16,254 nucleotides of DNA from Anaerobacillus sp. (lineage in GTDB: Bacteria > Bacillota > Bacilli > Bacillales_H > Anaerobacillaceae), in assembly GCA_007120055.1 (NCBI GenBank), contig SKOL01000176.1:1-16254 (forward strand). The letters run 5' to 3'. The notes beneath the pieces are model-generated. The model was not told where the DNA came from. It searched no databases and saw only the letters and a program-made list of their open reading frames with translations. How positions within the stretch are numbered: position 1 is the stretch's first letter; every line of letters begins with the position of its first letter. This document shows, piece by piece, positions 8,043-15,581 of the stretch. The translations under genes and the position numbers were made by a program.

Positions 8043-8729
8043 ATGGATAGTTTCGTAGATTTAATAAGGGGTTATGATATTACGACACGAGTAACATTAG
8101 TAGACGGCTTTTTAGCTGTTTTCCTAAGTTTTACCCTTGCCGTCATTATTACTCAAGTATATAAATTAACGTATAAAGGAACGAGATACTCGCAATCATA
8201 CGTTCATACGGTGATTATGATGAGTGTCGTCGTATCAGTCATTATGATTGTCATTGGTAATAACATTGCCGTCGCATTCGGTCTTGTCGGTGCGTTTTCG
8301 ATCATTCGCTTCCGTAGTGCGATGAGCGACCCGAAAGATATTGCCTTTATCTTCTTTGGAATGGCTGCTGGGATTGCCTGCGGATTAGGATTTTATTTAT
8401 TAGCGATTGCTTTTACACTTTCTTTATCAGTACTTGTTTACATTTTATATGTACTTGATTACGGAAGACGCGAAGGTGAACCACGAACGATGAAAATTAC
8501 TGTTCCTGAAAACTTACAATATGACGGTGCGTTTGACGATATTTTTGAGAACTATTTAACTCACCATTCGTTAACAAGGGTTCAGACGACCAACTTAGGA
8601 ACAATGATCCAATTAGATTATGAAGTTGTCATGAAAGATGGCGTCAAAGATAAAGACATTATCGACGCCGTTCGAGAACGAAATTCTAACTTAAACATCT
8701 CCATTAACTATAGAGATTCCAATTATTAA
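8043..8729 (+). CDS. DUF4956 membrane protein
   Basis: The 228-residue protein has about four hydrophobic segments (roughly 22-40, 54-72, 101-118 and 119-138) and a soluble C-terminal domain (about 148-228) that resembles a small alpha-beta fold. Between segments two and three lies the family's hallmark GLVGAFSIIRFRSAMSDPKDIAF (80-102), which recalls the polar loop of MgtC-like proteins. No function is established for the family that I can name with confidence. AAAGGAG 7 nt before the ATG is a strong ribosome binding site. It directly follows the VTC-domain gene, and this pairing is common in bacteria to my knowledge. A plausible role is to place the VTC enzyme at the membrane, or to move its product or an ion, but this is inference. 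The operon ends at a hairpin 34 bp later. Confidence 0.82.
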   Translation: MDSFVDLIRGYDITTRVTLVDGFLAVFLSFTLAVIITQVYKLTYKGTRYSQSYVHTVIMMSVVVSVIMIVIGNNIAVAFGLVGAFSIIRFRSAMSDPKDIAFIFFGMAAGIACGLGFYLLAIAFTLSLSVLVYILYVLDYGRREGEPRTMKITVPENLQYDGAFDDIFENYLTHHSLTRVQTTNLGTMIQLDYEVVMKDGVKDKDIIDAVRERNSNLNISINYRDSNY

Positions 8730-8762
8730 TTTAATTTAATTAAACATTTAATTAATTTTAAG

Positions 8763-8808
8763 AACTTGAGGAAATAAGTGCGATTGTGCGCTACCTCAAG
8801 TTTTTTTT
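8763..8808 (+). terminator. Terminator of the VTC-DUF4956 operon
   Basis: AACTTGAGG (8763-8771) pairs with CCTCAAGTT (8794-8802) around a 22-nt loop, and the right arm runs into eight T residues (8801-8808). Confidence 0.82.
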
Positions 8809-8945
8809 GTGAAAGATGGTTAGTTGGAAAGCTGGAAAGGGAAAACTTGAGTTTTCAAGTTTTTATACTTTCGAAAACTTTTTGAGTAGTTCATGGGTAT
8901 TTATGATGAGGAGGTTTCTCGAGATTAAAAAAAGTAAGAAAAAGT

Positions 8946-8971
8946 TGAAACTTTTTTAGAGAATAGTCGTT
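8946..8971 (+). promoter_or_regulatory. Candidate ECF sigma factor promoter (SigW/SigM/SigX type)
   Basis: TGAAAC (8946-8951), a T-run just after it, and CGTT (8968-8971) with a 16-bp spacer match the Bacillus ECF pattern TGAAAC-N16-CGT. Such promoters respond to cell-envelope stress. The match is seen in the sequence; the sigma factor is inferred. Confidence 0.6.
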
Positions 8972-9103
8972 ATATACTATGACAACAGAAACTTGCGTTC
9001 AAATAAATAGTTAGCTAGTCTGATACAGAATGGGTGTTAACCCAACTATTACTATAAAAAATATATTTTCATTCTGTCGTTTCTTTAGTATAGTAGTTAA
9101 TGA

Positions 9104-9131
9104 TTGAATTTTTTCGACGAAACTCTATAAT
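9104..9131 (+). promoter_or_regulatory. Second, sigma-A-like promoter before the sugar transferase gene
   Basis: TTGAAT (9104-9109) is followed after 16 bp by a perfect TATAAT (9126-9131), about 77 bp before the start codon. It could give basal expression beside the ECF promoter upstream. Confidence 0.5.
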
Positions 9132-9207
9132 TCTTGTATTTGTCCACTAATTCATACGACAAACATCGAAACTAAGACCACGTTACTGACTAGTTAAAGG
9201 AGAGGTA

Positions 9208-10599
9208 ATGATTATGTCTAGTATTACTGAAATGAAAAATCACAAATTCATCATCATCTTAGGTGATCTTCTTTGTATATTAATCGCATATGTAGCGGCA
9301 TTTTACCTTCGTTACAGTGGATTTCCGGCTAAAAACTGGGAGGCTTTTCTTCAGCTGCTTCCTTGGATTCTGTTAATCGGTTTATTCTTTATCTCGATCT
9401 ATGAGCTTTATGCGCTAGATCGCAAGCATACGTTATGGGACATTAGTGTTAAAGTATTTATTGCGGTAAGCTTCATGGCATTTTTAACGATGTCAGCTTC
9501 TTATTTATTTAGAGAATTTGCGATGCCGCGTTCGGTTATTTTAATCGGTACGATTTTAACCATTATTTTATTGCTTGTTTTTAAGGCACTATATTTGAAA
9601 TTAATGCGTTCAAATAATGTTGGTACCGTATTATTAATTGGTGATGACGAAAATACGCAAGACTTGATGGCCAAAATTAAACACCCAGCCTTAAAGGGGA
9701 CACGGGTGAAGCATATTCAACCTTCAACGCCGATTGAGAAGATCGACCAAATGTTACGTCAAGTTGATTATGTCGTGCTATGCCCGAAAATTGGAAAGCC
9801 GAAAAAAACGCTCATCATTTATCATGCAATGGAGCAAAATAAAATTGTTTATGTTATTCCATCATTATATGAACTACTAATGCAACGAGCGAGTGTAACA
9901 CAATTAGACGATACATTTGTAATGTCAGTAAAGCCGTTCGGTTTAACGTTTGACCAAATCTTATTTAAACGAGTGTTCGATCTTCTCGCTTCATCAGTGA
10001 TAATTGCATTAATTTCACCAATTTTAGCTTCCGTAGCATTACTTGTGAAGCTTGAAAATCCGCGCGGCCCAGTTCTTTACACGCAAGAGCGAATTGGGAA
10101 AGATAACAAGCCGTTTACGATTTATAAGTTCCGTTCAATGATTGTTGGGGCAGAAAAAAAGACAGGCCCAGTTTTAGCGACTGAAAACGATGCACGGATC
10201 ACAAAAATCGGTAAGTTTATGCGTGCGACAAGGTTAGATGAACTCCCGCAACTATTTAATGTGTTAAAAGGCGATATGTCCCTCGTTGGGCCAAGACCAG
10301 AGCGTGAATTTTTCACGAAACAGTTAGCGAAAGAGCACTATCATTACAACTACCGTAATACAGTGCAACCTGGAATTACTGGTTATGCGCAAATTATGGG
10401 TAAGTACAGTACTAGTGTTGCTGATAAGTTACGCTTTGATTTATACTATATTCGTAATTATAGTTTTTGGCTGGATATCGTTATTTTATTACGTACGTTT
10501 ATCGTCTTATTAGATAAAACGAAAGCCGAAGGAACAGAAGTAAAGGTTACGAAGAAGCAACAAGTATCTAAACCTAAAAAGACAGGTGTTACAATGTAA
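9208..10599 (+). CDS. Polyprenyl-phosphate sugar-1-phosphate transferase (exopolysaccharide priming enzyme)
   Basis: The 463-residue membrane protein has the WbaP/CpsE plan. Four N-terminal membrane helices (about 14-36, 50-68, 82-102, 109-131) lead into a cytoplasmic nucleotide-binding-like domain (about 138-245). A further membrane segment (257-281) precedes the bacterial sugar transferase catalytic domain. Its motifs are ERIGKDNKPFTIYKFRSM (294-311), ATRLDELPQLFNVLKGDMSLVGPRPE (340-365, Asp344-Glu345 the probable catalytic pair) and QPGITGYAQIMG (387-398). The family transfers hexose-1-phosphate from a UDP-sugar to undecaprenyl phosphate, the first step in making an exopolysaccharide or capsule unit. 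The substrate may be UDP-glucose or UDP-galactose, since gtaB and galE are nearby (inference). AAAGGAGAGG lies just upstream. ATG 9208 is kept, but ATG 9214 is also possible. A lysine-rich tail ends the protein. Confidence 0.92.
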   Translation: MIMSSITEMKNHKFIIILGDLLCILIAYVAAFYLRYSGFPAKNWEAFLQLLPWILLIGLFFISIYELYALDRKHTLWDISVKVFIAVSFMAFLTMSASYLFREFAMPRSVILIGTILTIILLLVFKALYLKLMRSNNVGTVLLIGDDENTQDLMAKIKHPALKGTRVKHIQPSTPIEKIDQMLRQVDYVVLCPKIGKPKKTLIIYHAMEQNKIVYVIPSLYELLMQRASVTQLDDTFVMSVKPFGLTFDQILFKRVFDLLASSVIIALISPILASVALLVKLENPRGPVLYTQERIGKDNKPFTIYKFRSMIVGAEKKTGPVLATENDARITKIGKFMRATRLDELPQLFNVLKGDMSLVGPRPEREFFTKQLAKEHYHYNYRNTVQPGITGYAQIMGKYSTSVADKLRFDLYYIRNYSFWLDIVILLRTFIVLLDKTKAEGTEVKVTKKQQVSKPKKTGVTM

Positions 10600-10607
10600 A
10601 GATGTTG

Positions 10608-10634
10608 AGCCTCCACTTTAGGAGGCTTTCTATT
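10608..10634 (+). terminator. Hairpin after the sugar transferase gene, weak terminator or attenuator
   Basis: AGCCTCC (10608-10614) and GGAGGCT (10621-10627) form a perfect 7-bp stem with a 6-nt loop, followed by the T-rich TTCTATTTA. The broken T-run suggests partial read-through into galE, 58 bp later. I found no convincing promoter in front of galE. Confidence 0.6.
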
Positions 10635-10691
10635 TATGTAATTTGAAAGTGAACTCCTTATCATTAGACTTGTTAAAAAGGGGGAGCGTAA

Positions 10692-11702
10692 ATGCCCATT
10701 TTAGTAACCGGTGGAGCGGGTTACATCGGTAGTCATACATGTGTAGAGTTACTAAACGCTGGCTATGAAGTCATTGTTGTCGATAACTTTTCAAATAGTA
10801 AGCCAGAAGTGTTGGAACGAATTAAACAAATTACTGGGAAATCCGTGACGTTTTATCAAGTTGATCTCATAGATAGTCAAGGTTTAGAACGAGTTTTTGC
10901 TGAACAGACGATTGATGCTGTGATTCATTTTGCCGGTTTGAAGGCCGTAGGAGAATCCGTATCAATACCTTTAACATATTATCATAATAACATCACAGGA
11001 ACCCTCGTTCTTTGTGAAGTGATGAAGAAGTTTAACGTGAAAAAGCTCGTTTTTAGTTCTTCAGCTACCGTTTACGGGACACCAAAGCGCGTGCCGATCA
11101 CGGAAAAATTCCCGTCGAGTGCGGTGAATCCTTACGGACGGACGAAATTAATGGTTGAAGAGATATTGCGTGACGTTCACGTTGCTGATCTGACTTGGGG
11201 GATTGCCCTACTTAGATATTTCAACCCAATTGGTGCTCATGAAAGCGGGCTGATTGGTGAAGATCCAAGTGGCATTCCAAATAACTTAATGCCGTTTATT
11301 ACGCAAGTGGCGGTTGGGAAACAGGAAAAACTGAAAATTTTTGGTAATGATTATGAAACGCATGATGGTACAGGCGTACGTGATTATGTTCATGTCGTTG
11401 ATCTTGCGAAAGGTCATTTAAAAGCGCTCGAAAAACTAACGACAACGAAAGAAGTGATAACCTATAACCTCGGAACCGGTGTCGGATATAGTGTTCTCGA
11501 CGTAGTACGCGAGTTTGAAAAAGCGACTAGAAAAGCTATTTCCTATGAATTCTCTTCACGAAGACAAGGAGATGTCGCCGAATGTTACGCAGATGCGACA
11601 AAAGCAGCAAAAGAATTGGGTTGGCGTGCTGAAAAAGGTCTGCTAGAGATGTGCCGGGATTCGTGGCAATGGCAAAATAAAAACCCGAACGGCTATGAAT
11701 AA
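10692..11702 (+). CDS. galE: UDP-glucose 4-epimerase
   Basis: The 336-residue protein is full length for GalE, a cytoplasmic NAD-dependent short-chain dehydrogenase that interconverts UDP-glucose and UDP-galactose. It has the NAD-binding GGAGYIG (7-13), VDNFSNS (30-36), [11 protein letters not shown] (79-89), SSSATVYG (122-129, Ser124), and the catalytic YGRTK (Tyr148, Lys152), then [18 protein letters not shown] and [10 protein letters not shown], which are close to consensus. GGGGGAG about 6 nt before the ATG is a strong ribosome binding site. It follows the sugar transferase gene on the same strand, so it probably supplies UDP-galactose for the same polysaccharide. The family is sure; related members can also act on N-acetylated sugars. 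Confidence 0.95.
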   Translation: MPILVTGGAGYIGSHTCVELLNAGYEVIVVDNFSNSKPEVLERIKQITGKSVTFYQVDLIDSQGLERVFAEQTIDAVIHFAGLKAVGESVSIPLTYYHNNITGTLVLCEVMKKFNVKKLVFSSSATVYGTPKRVPITEKFPSSAVNPYGRTKLMVEEILRDVHVADLTWGIALLRYFNPIGAHESGLIGEDPSGIPNNLMPFITQVAVGKQEKLKIFGNDYETHDGTGVRDYVHVVDLAKGHLKALEKLTTTKEVITYNLGTGVGYSVLDVVREFEKATRKAISYEFSSRRQGDVAECYADATKAAKELGWRAEKGLLEMCRDSWQWQNKNPNGYE

Positions 11703-11762
11703 GTCAGTGTACGCCACTTGTGAATGGCATTCCCTAATAATATTTAATGATGAGCTAAACAA

Positions 11763-12992
11763 ATGGTGCGTAGACGTAAATATAGATCAAAGAGTGATTT
11801 TAGTGACGAGGATGTGTATGAACAGATGAAAATTGCTGTAGCTGGTACTGGTTATGTTGGGTTATCGAATGCCGTTTTATTAGCACAACATAACGAAGTC
11901 ATAGCCCTAGATATTGATACGCAAAAAGTGGAGATGATTAACAACAAACAATCACCAATTGTTGATAAAGAGATTGAAGAGTTTTTAGCGACAAAGGAAT
12001 TAAACTTGATCGCCACCACTGATCCTATCCAAGCATTTGAAGGAGCAGAGTTTATTATTATTGCGACACCGACAGACTACGATACGGAAAAAAACTTCTT
12101 TAACACGAGAACGGTCGAAAGTGTCATTGACAATGTGATGTCGATTAATCAGGATGCGGTGATGGTGATTAAATCAACGATCCCTGTCGGCTATACGAAG
12201 GAAATCAAAGCGAGGTTCCATACCAATAATATTATGTTCTCACCGGAGTTCCTTCGTGAAGGAAAAGCTTTATATGACAATCTATACCCTTCGCGCATTA
12301 TCGTTGGTGAAACATCAGAACGTGCCGAGAAATTTGCCGCACTATTAGCAGATGGCGCTCATAAAGAAAATATTCCGATTTTATTTACTAATTCAACTGA
12401 AGCGGAAGCAGTGAAGTTATTTTCAAATACGTACTTAGCGATGCGTGTTGCTTATTTTAATGAGCTAGATACGTATGCCGAATTAAATGGATTAGACACG
12501 AAACAAATTATCGAAGGTGTCGGACTTGACCCAAGAATAGGCACTCATTATAACAACCCTTCATTTGGCTATGGGGGTTATTGCCTTCCGAAAGATACGA
12601 AACAACTACGTGCTAATTTTGAAGGGGTTCCGAATAATATTATTAGTGCGATAGTCGATGCCAATAGTGCTAGAAAAGATCATATCGCCGAAAGCATCTC
12701 CGCTAAAAATCCTACTGTTGTCGGTATTTACCGTCTCACAATGAAAACAAGCTCTGATAACTTTAGAGCTTCAGCCATCCAAGGTGTAATGAGAAGGTTA
12801 AAAGACAAGGGGCTTGATGTCATTATTTATGAGCCGGTGTTAAATGAGGATCAATTCGATGGCTTTCGAGTATTGAACGATCTTACAGAATTTAAAGATA
12901 TCTCTGATGTCATTGTCTCTAACCGTATCGAAGATTCTTTAGAGGACGTTAAAGAAAAAGTGTATACACGAGACATCTTTCAACGGGACTAG
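11763..12992 (+). CDS. ugd: UDP-glucose 6-dehydrogenase
   Basis: The protein belongs to the UDP-glucose/GDP-mannose dehydrogenase family and oxidises UDP-glucose to UDP-glucuronate with two NAD. It has the Rossmann motif GTGYVG (28-33), [10 protein letters not shown] (136-145), [21 protein letters not shown] (159-179), [21 protein letters not shown] (215-235) and [14 protein letters not shown] with the catalytic Cys274. From ATG 11826 it would be 388 residues, the size of the short Escherichia coli type; starting at 11763 adds 21 basic and acidic residues that family members lack. Neither start has a good ribosome binding site: GAGCT is a poor candidate for the first, and GAGGATG is 11-14 nt from the second. 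I favour 11826 on homology but give the outer bound. It is the committed step to an acidic, glucuronate-containing polymer, and follows galE by 60 bp. Confidence 0.93.
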   Translation: MVRRRKYRSKSDFSDEDVYEQMKIAVAGTGYVGLSNAVLLAQHNEVIALDIDTQKVEMINNKQSPIVDKEIEEFLATKELNLIATTDPIQAFEGAEFIIIATPTDYDTEKNFFNTRTVESVIDNVMSINQDAVMVIKSTIPVGYTKEIKARFHTNNIMFSPEFLREGKALYDNLYPSRIIVGETSERAEKFAALLADGAHKENIPILFTNSTEAEAVKLFSNTYLAMRVAYFNELDTYAELNGLDTKQIIEGVGLDPRIGTHYNNPSFGYGGYCLPKDTKQLRANFEGVPNNIISAIVDANSARKDHIAESISAKNPTVVGIYRLTMKTSSDNFRASAIQGVMRRLKDKGLDVIIYEPVLNEDQFDGFRVLNDLTEFKDISDVIVSNRIEDSLEDVKEKVYTRDIFQRD

Positions 12993-13017
12993 TTTAATTT
13001 CCATCTCTATCTTATAT

Positions 13018-13060
13018 AAAAAGGCAGTTCGACCTATGTAAATGGTTGAACTGCCTTTTT
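13018..13060. terminator. Bidirectional terminator between ugd and the protease gene
   Basis: Arms 13018-13034 and 13044-13060 pair over 17 bp with one G-T wobble and a 9-nt loop. They are rich in A on the left end and T on the right, so each strand ends in a T-run. It lies between convergent genes. The next 96 bp to 13157 show no gene. Confidence 0.9.
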
Positions 13061-13156
13061 ATGAACGTAATCGTTCCCCATAGGTTACCCGTCGTAAATG
13101 AGAAAAAGAATGCGAGGGTTGACGAATGGTCTAGTTTTATATGCTATCAGTATAAG

Positions 13157-14266
13157 TTATGATTGGTTCTCGACGAGCTCTTGAAGTTTATCTCGTGTTT
13201 CGAGGTCCGCGATGCCAGTCACTGGTAAGTTATAAGCCGCTTGAAATTCTTTGACAGTGCTTGTGGTGATCGGTCCGTAAAAATTCGTTGGGTTTGTCGA
13301 GATAAAGAAGCCAAGCTTTTCAAGATCAAGCTTTAATTGAATCACTTCCGGACGCCGGTTGCCTTCTTTTAATATTGAACTAATTTCGTTGATCTTGCCT
13401 AATGTTCGTGGACCAGCGATGCCATCGACAGGTAACCCGTAAGCCGCTTGAAATTCTTTGACAGTGCTTGTGGTGATCGGTCCGTAAAAATTCGTTGGAC
13501 TGCTAGAAACGAAGAAACCAGCATGTTCAAGGTCGATTTTTAGTTGAATCACTTCAGAGCGCCGGTCACCTTCCTGTAAAAATAAAATATCGCCTCGAAT
13601 TGCTTTGTCGAGTGACGTTAATGTTTCAGCATTAGCAACGCCTGTTACACCTAAGAGGAAGGCCGCTTGAAACTCACTGACAACGGACGCTGTAATCGGC
13701 CCAAAATAGTTTGTGGTGTTCCCGGGAACAGGGAATCCTACTTTCGCTAAATCAAGCTTCAGCTGAATTACTTCAGGACGCCGGTCGCCATCTTGTAAAA
13801 TAAGCTCGACCACTGGTCGTTCGATTTCACCGTCTAGCACTTTTTGAAGTGTCGTTAATGTTTTTTTATCAGCAATTCCCGTTACTTCTAAATCAAAAGC
13901 TCCTTGGAACTCACTGACGACTGATGTTGTGACCGGACCGAAGTAGTTCGTCGTATTACCCGGAACGGGAAAACCAGCTTCAGCCAAATCAAGCTTCAGT
14001 TGAATCACTTCCGGACGCCGGTCGCCCTCCTGTAAAATAAGCTCGACCACTGGTCGTTCGATTTCACCGTCTAGCACTTTTTGAAGTATCGTTAATGTAT
14101 TTTTATCGGCAATGCCCGTTACTTCTAAATCAAAAGCCACTTGGAAATCTCTAACGATTGTCGCAGTAATTGGCCCGAAATAGTTCGTTGTATTTCCAGG
14201 AACGGGAAAACCAGCTTCGGCCAAATCGAGCTTCAGCTGAATCACTTCAGGTCGTCGATCGCCTTC
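13157..14266 (-). repeat. Array of five peptidoglycan-binding repeats in the protease gene
   Basis: Repeats one and two (14266-14030 and 14029-13793) are 79 codons each and nearly identical in protein and DNA; the third (13792-13574) is close with small changes. They share EGDRRPEVIQLKLDLAEAGF and the linker DGEIERPVVELILQ. Repeats four and five are shorter (73 and 69 codons) and resemble each other and the repeats of the hydrolase at 1-540. The identity suggests recent tandem duplication of the first three. Confidence 0.85.
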
Positions 14267-15361
14267 TTTTAATTCTACAAACAAAGGAGCTTGGACGAGC
14301 CCAAATCCAAATAGAGGATCTCTGCCTTCATCTCCCATATCAATGGCAGTTTGTTGTAACTTCTCCCTTAACTGTTGATGAGTTAAGGTAGGGTAGGCTT
14401 CTTTCAATAATGCCAATATACCAGTGACATGAGGTGCAGCCATTGATGTCCCACTCATACTTATATATCCATTCCCTAGGTAGGTGCTAAATATATTAGT
14501 ACCTGGTGCAGTTACTTCAATCGAAGGCCCAGTTGCTGAAAATGATGGGCGATTTCTTGAAGAGTCTATCGCTGATACGGCAATCACCGCTTCATGGCGG
14601 GCCGGATATTGTACAGTATCACTTGAGCCTCCACCGCTATTTCCTGCCGCAGCAACGATTAAAATACCGTTGTCGTAGGCCTTATCGATGATATTTTTGA
14701 GAGATTTAGAATCTTGCGGTGCTCCTAGGCTTATATTGATAATATCAATATTATGAGACATTGCCCAATCAATCCCCGCGATAATACTAGAAACAAGCCC
14801 TTCACCCGTTTTGTCTAAAACTTTCACGGCATAGAGATTAACATCGGGTGCAACTCCAATTGAATGATTCTTAGAGCCAATAATCCCAGCAACATGTGTC
14901 CCATGCCCATTTTCATCAAGAAAAGAAGGTTCGTGTAATATAAATGAGACACCGCCAGCAATCGATAAATCTTTATGCTGGGCAATTCCGGTATCTAACA
15001 CTGCGACGTTAACCCCTTTTCCTGTATAGCCTGATTCCCAAGCAGCAGGAGCTTTAATTTCATCTAGTCCCCAATTTTTTGTTACTTGATTAACTCGAAC
15101 GACTTGATCAACCTCTACCGAAAGGACCGCATCATCTTTCTCCAATAATTCAATTGCGCTAAGAGGAATGTCGGCAATAACCACTGACACATGTTCATAA
15201 GTCTCAGTGACATGGCCATTCAGTTTAGTAATGGTTGTTTCATCAATTTTATCTTCATAAATGACAATCACTTTTTCAGTGATTTCTTTTGCTGAAATAC
15301 TAGGATGTAATACAGATAAAAAGAGTGTTATAAATATTGCTATGGAAAAAAACTTTCTCAT
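13157..15361 (-). CDS. Secreted subtilisin-like serine protease with five peptidoglycan-binding repeats
   Basis: The 734-residue protein has a signal peptide (1-24, cleavage near SISA|KE), an I9 inhibitor-like propeptide (about 28-90), and an S8 catalytic domain (about 97-358). The catalytic triad is seen as Asp123 (VLDTGIA), His153 (NGHGTHVAG) and Ser306 (SGTSMAAPHVTG), with the oxyanion residue Asn241 (AAAGNSGGG). From about 366 on it carries five PG_binding_1-type repeats, starting near 366, 445, 524, 597 and 666. AAGGAG 7 nt before ATG supports the start. The enzyme is thus predicted to be exported, self-processed, and attached to the cell wall, where it may process surface proteins, including hydrolases that carry the same repeats (inference). 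A TATAAT is seen on the minus strand at 15397-15392, with a weak -35. It is monocistronic and ends near the shared terminator. Confidence 0.93.
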   Translation of the reverse strand: MRKFFSIAIFITLFLSVLHPSISAKEITEKVIVIYEDKIDETTITKLNGHVTETYEHVSVVIADIPLSAIELLEKDDAVLSVEVDQVVRVNQVTKNWGLDEIKAPAAWESGYTGKGVNVAVLDTGIAQHKDLSIAGGVSFILHEPSFLDENGHGTHVAGIIGSKNHSIGVAPDVNLYAVKVLDKTGEGLVSSIIAGIDWAMSHNIDIINISLGAPQDSKSLKNIIDKAYDNGILIVAAAGNSGGGSSDTVQYPARHEAVIAVSAIDSSRNRPSFSATGPSIEVTAPGTNIFSTYLGNGYISMSGTSMAAPHVTGILALLKEAYPTLTHQQLREKLQQTAIDMGDEGRDPLFGFGLVQAPLFVELKEGDRRPEVIQLKLDLAEAGFPVPGNTTNYFGPITATIVRDFQVAFDLEVTGIADKNTLTILQKVLDGEIERPVVELILQEGDRRPEVIQLKLDLAEAGFPVPGNTTNYFGPVTTSVVSEFQGAFDLEVTGIADKKTLTTLQKVLDGEIERPVVELILQDGDRRPEVIQLKLDLAKVGFPVPGNTTNYFGPITASVVSEFQAAFLLGVTGVANAETLTSLDKAIRGDILFLQEGDRRSEVIQLKIDLEHAGFFVSSSPTNFYGPITTSTVKEFQAAYGLPVDGIAGPRTLGKINEISSILKEGNRRPEVIQLKLDLEKLGFFISTNPTNFYGPITTSTVKEFQAAYNLPVTGIADLETRDKLQELVENQS

Positions 15362-15581
15362 AGTTCAACTCCTTCACGTTAAGATAAATCTATTATAATA
15401 GTATATTAGTTTATTTACATTAGATAATTTTAACAAAAGAAAAAATCAGATGATTAAAATATAAGAAAGATGCTTAGGTTAAAGTAGTGAAAATATGGAA
15501 TAAATTAAAAATTTTAGTAGGAAACTTTTTATCTATCAAATATAATAAAAGTAATTTAATAGATTGAGAGGTGATCTATGT
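15362..15581. promoter_or_regulatory. Divergent upstream region of the protease and the TTG-started gene
   Basis: No gene is seen. TATAAT motifs occur for each direction: 15397-15392 on the minus strand for the protease, and 15541-15546 on the plus strand for the downstream gene. Both have only weak -35 matches, so the promoters are tentative. The region is very AT-rich. Confidence 0.4.

Larger units (their letters stand above)
8809..9207 (+). promoter_or_regulatory. Long upstream region and leader of the sugar transferase gene
   Basis: No gene is supported here. The stretch holds an ECF-type promoter, a second sigma-A-like promoter, and a leader of about 230 nt if transcription starts at the first. 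In the leader ACAGAATG (9025-9032) can pair with CATTCTGT (9070-9077), and TGGGT/ACCCA (9031-9035, 9040-9044) forms a small inner hairpin that shares two bases with the outer arm. I do not recognise a known riboswitch class. Confidence 0.5.

Noticed and set aside
8979..9207. Known riboswitch such as a cyclic-di-GMP or T-box leader
   Set aside because: No T-box sequence or recognisable aptamer core was found; only simple hairpins are visible.
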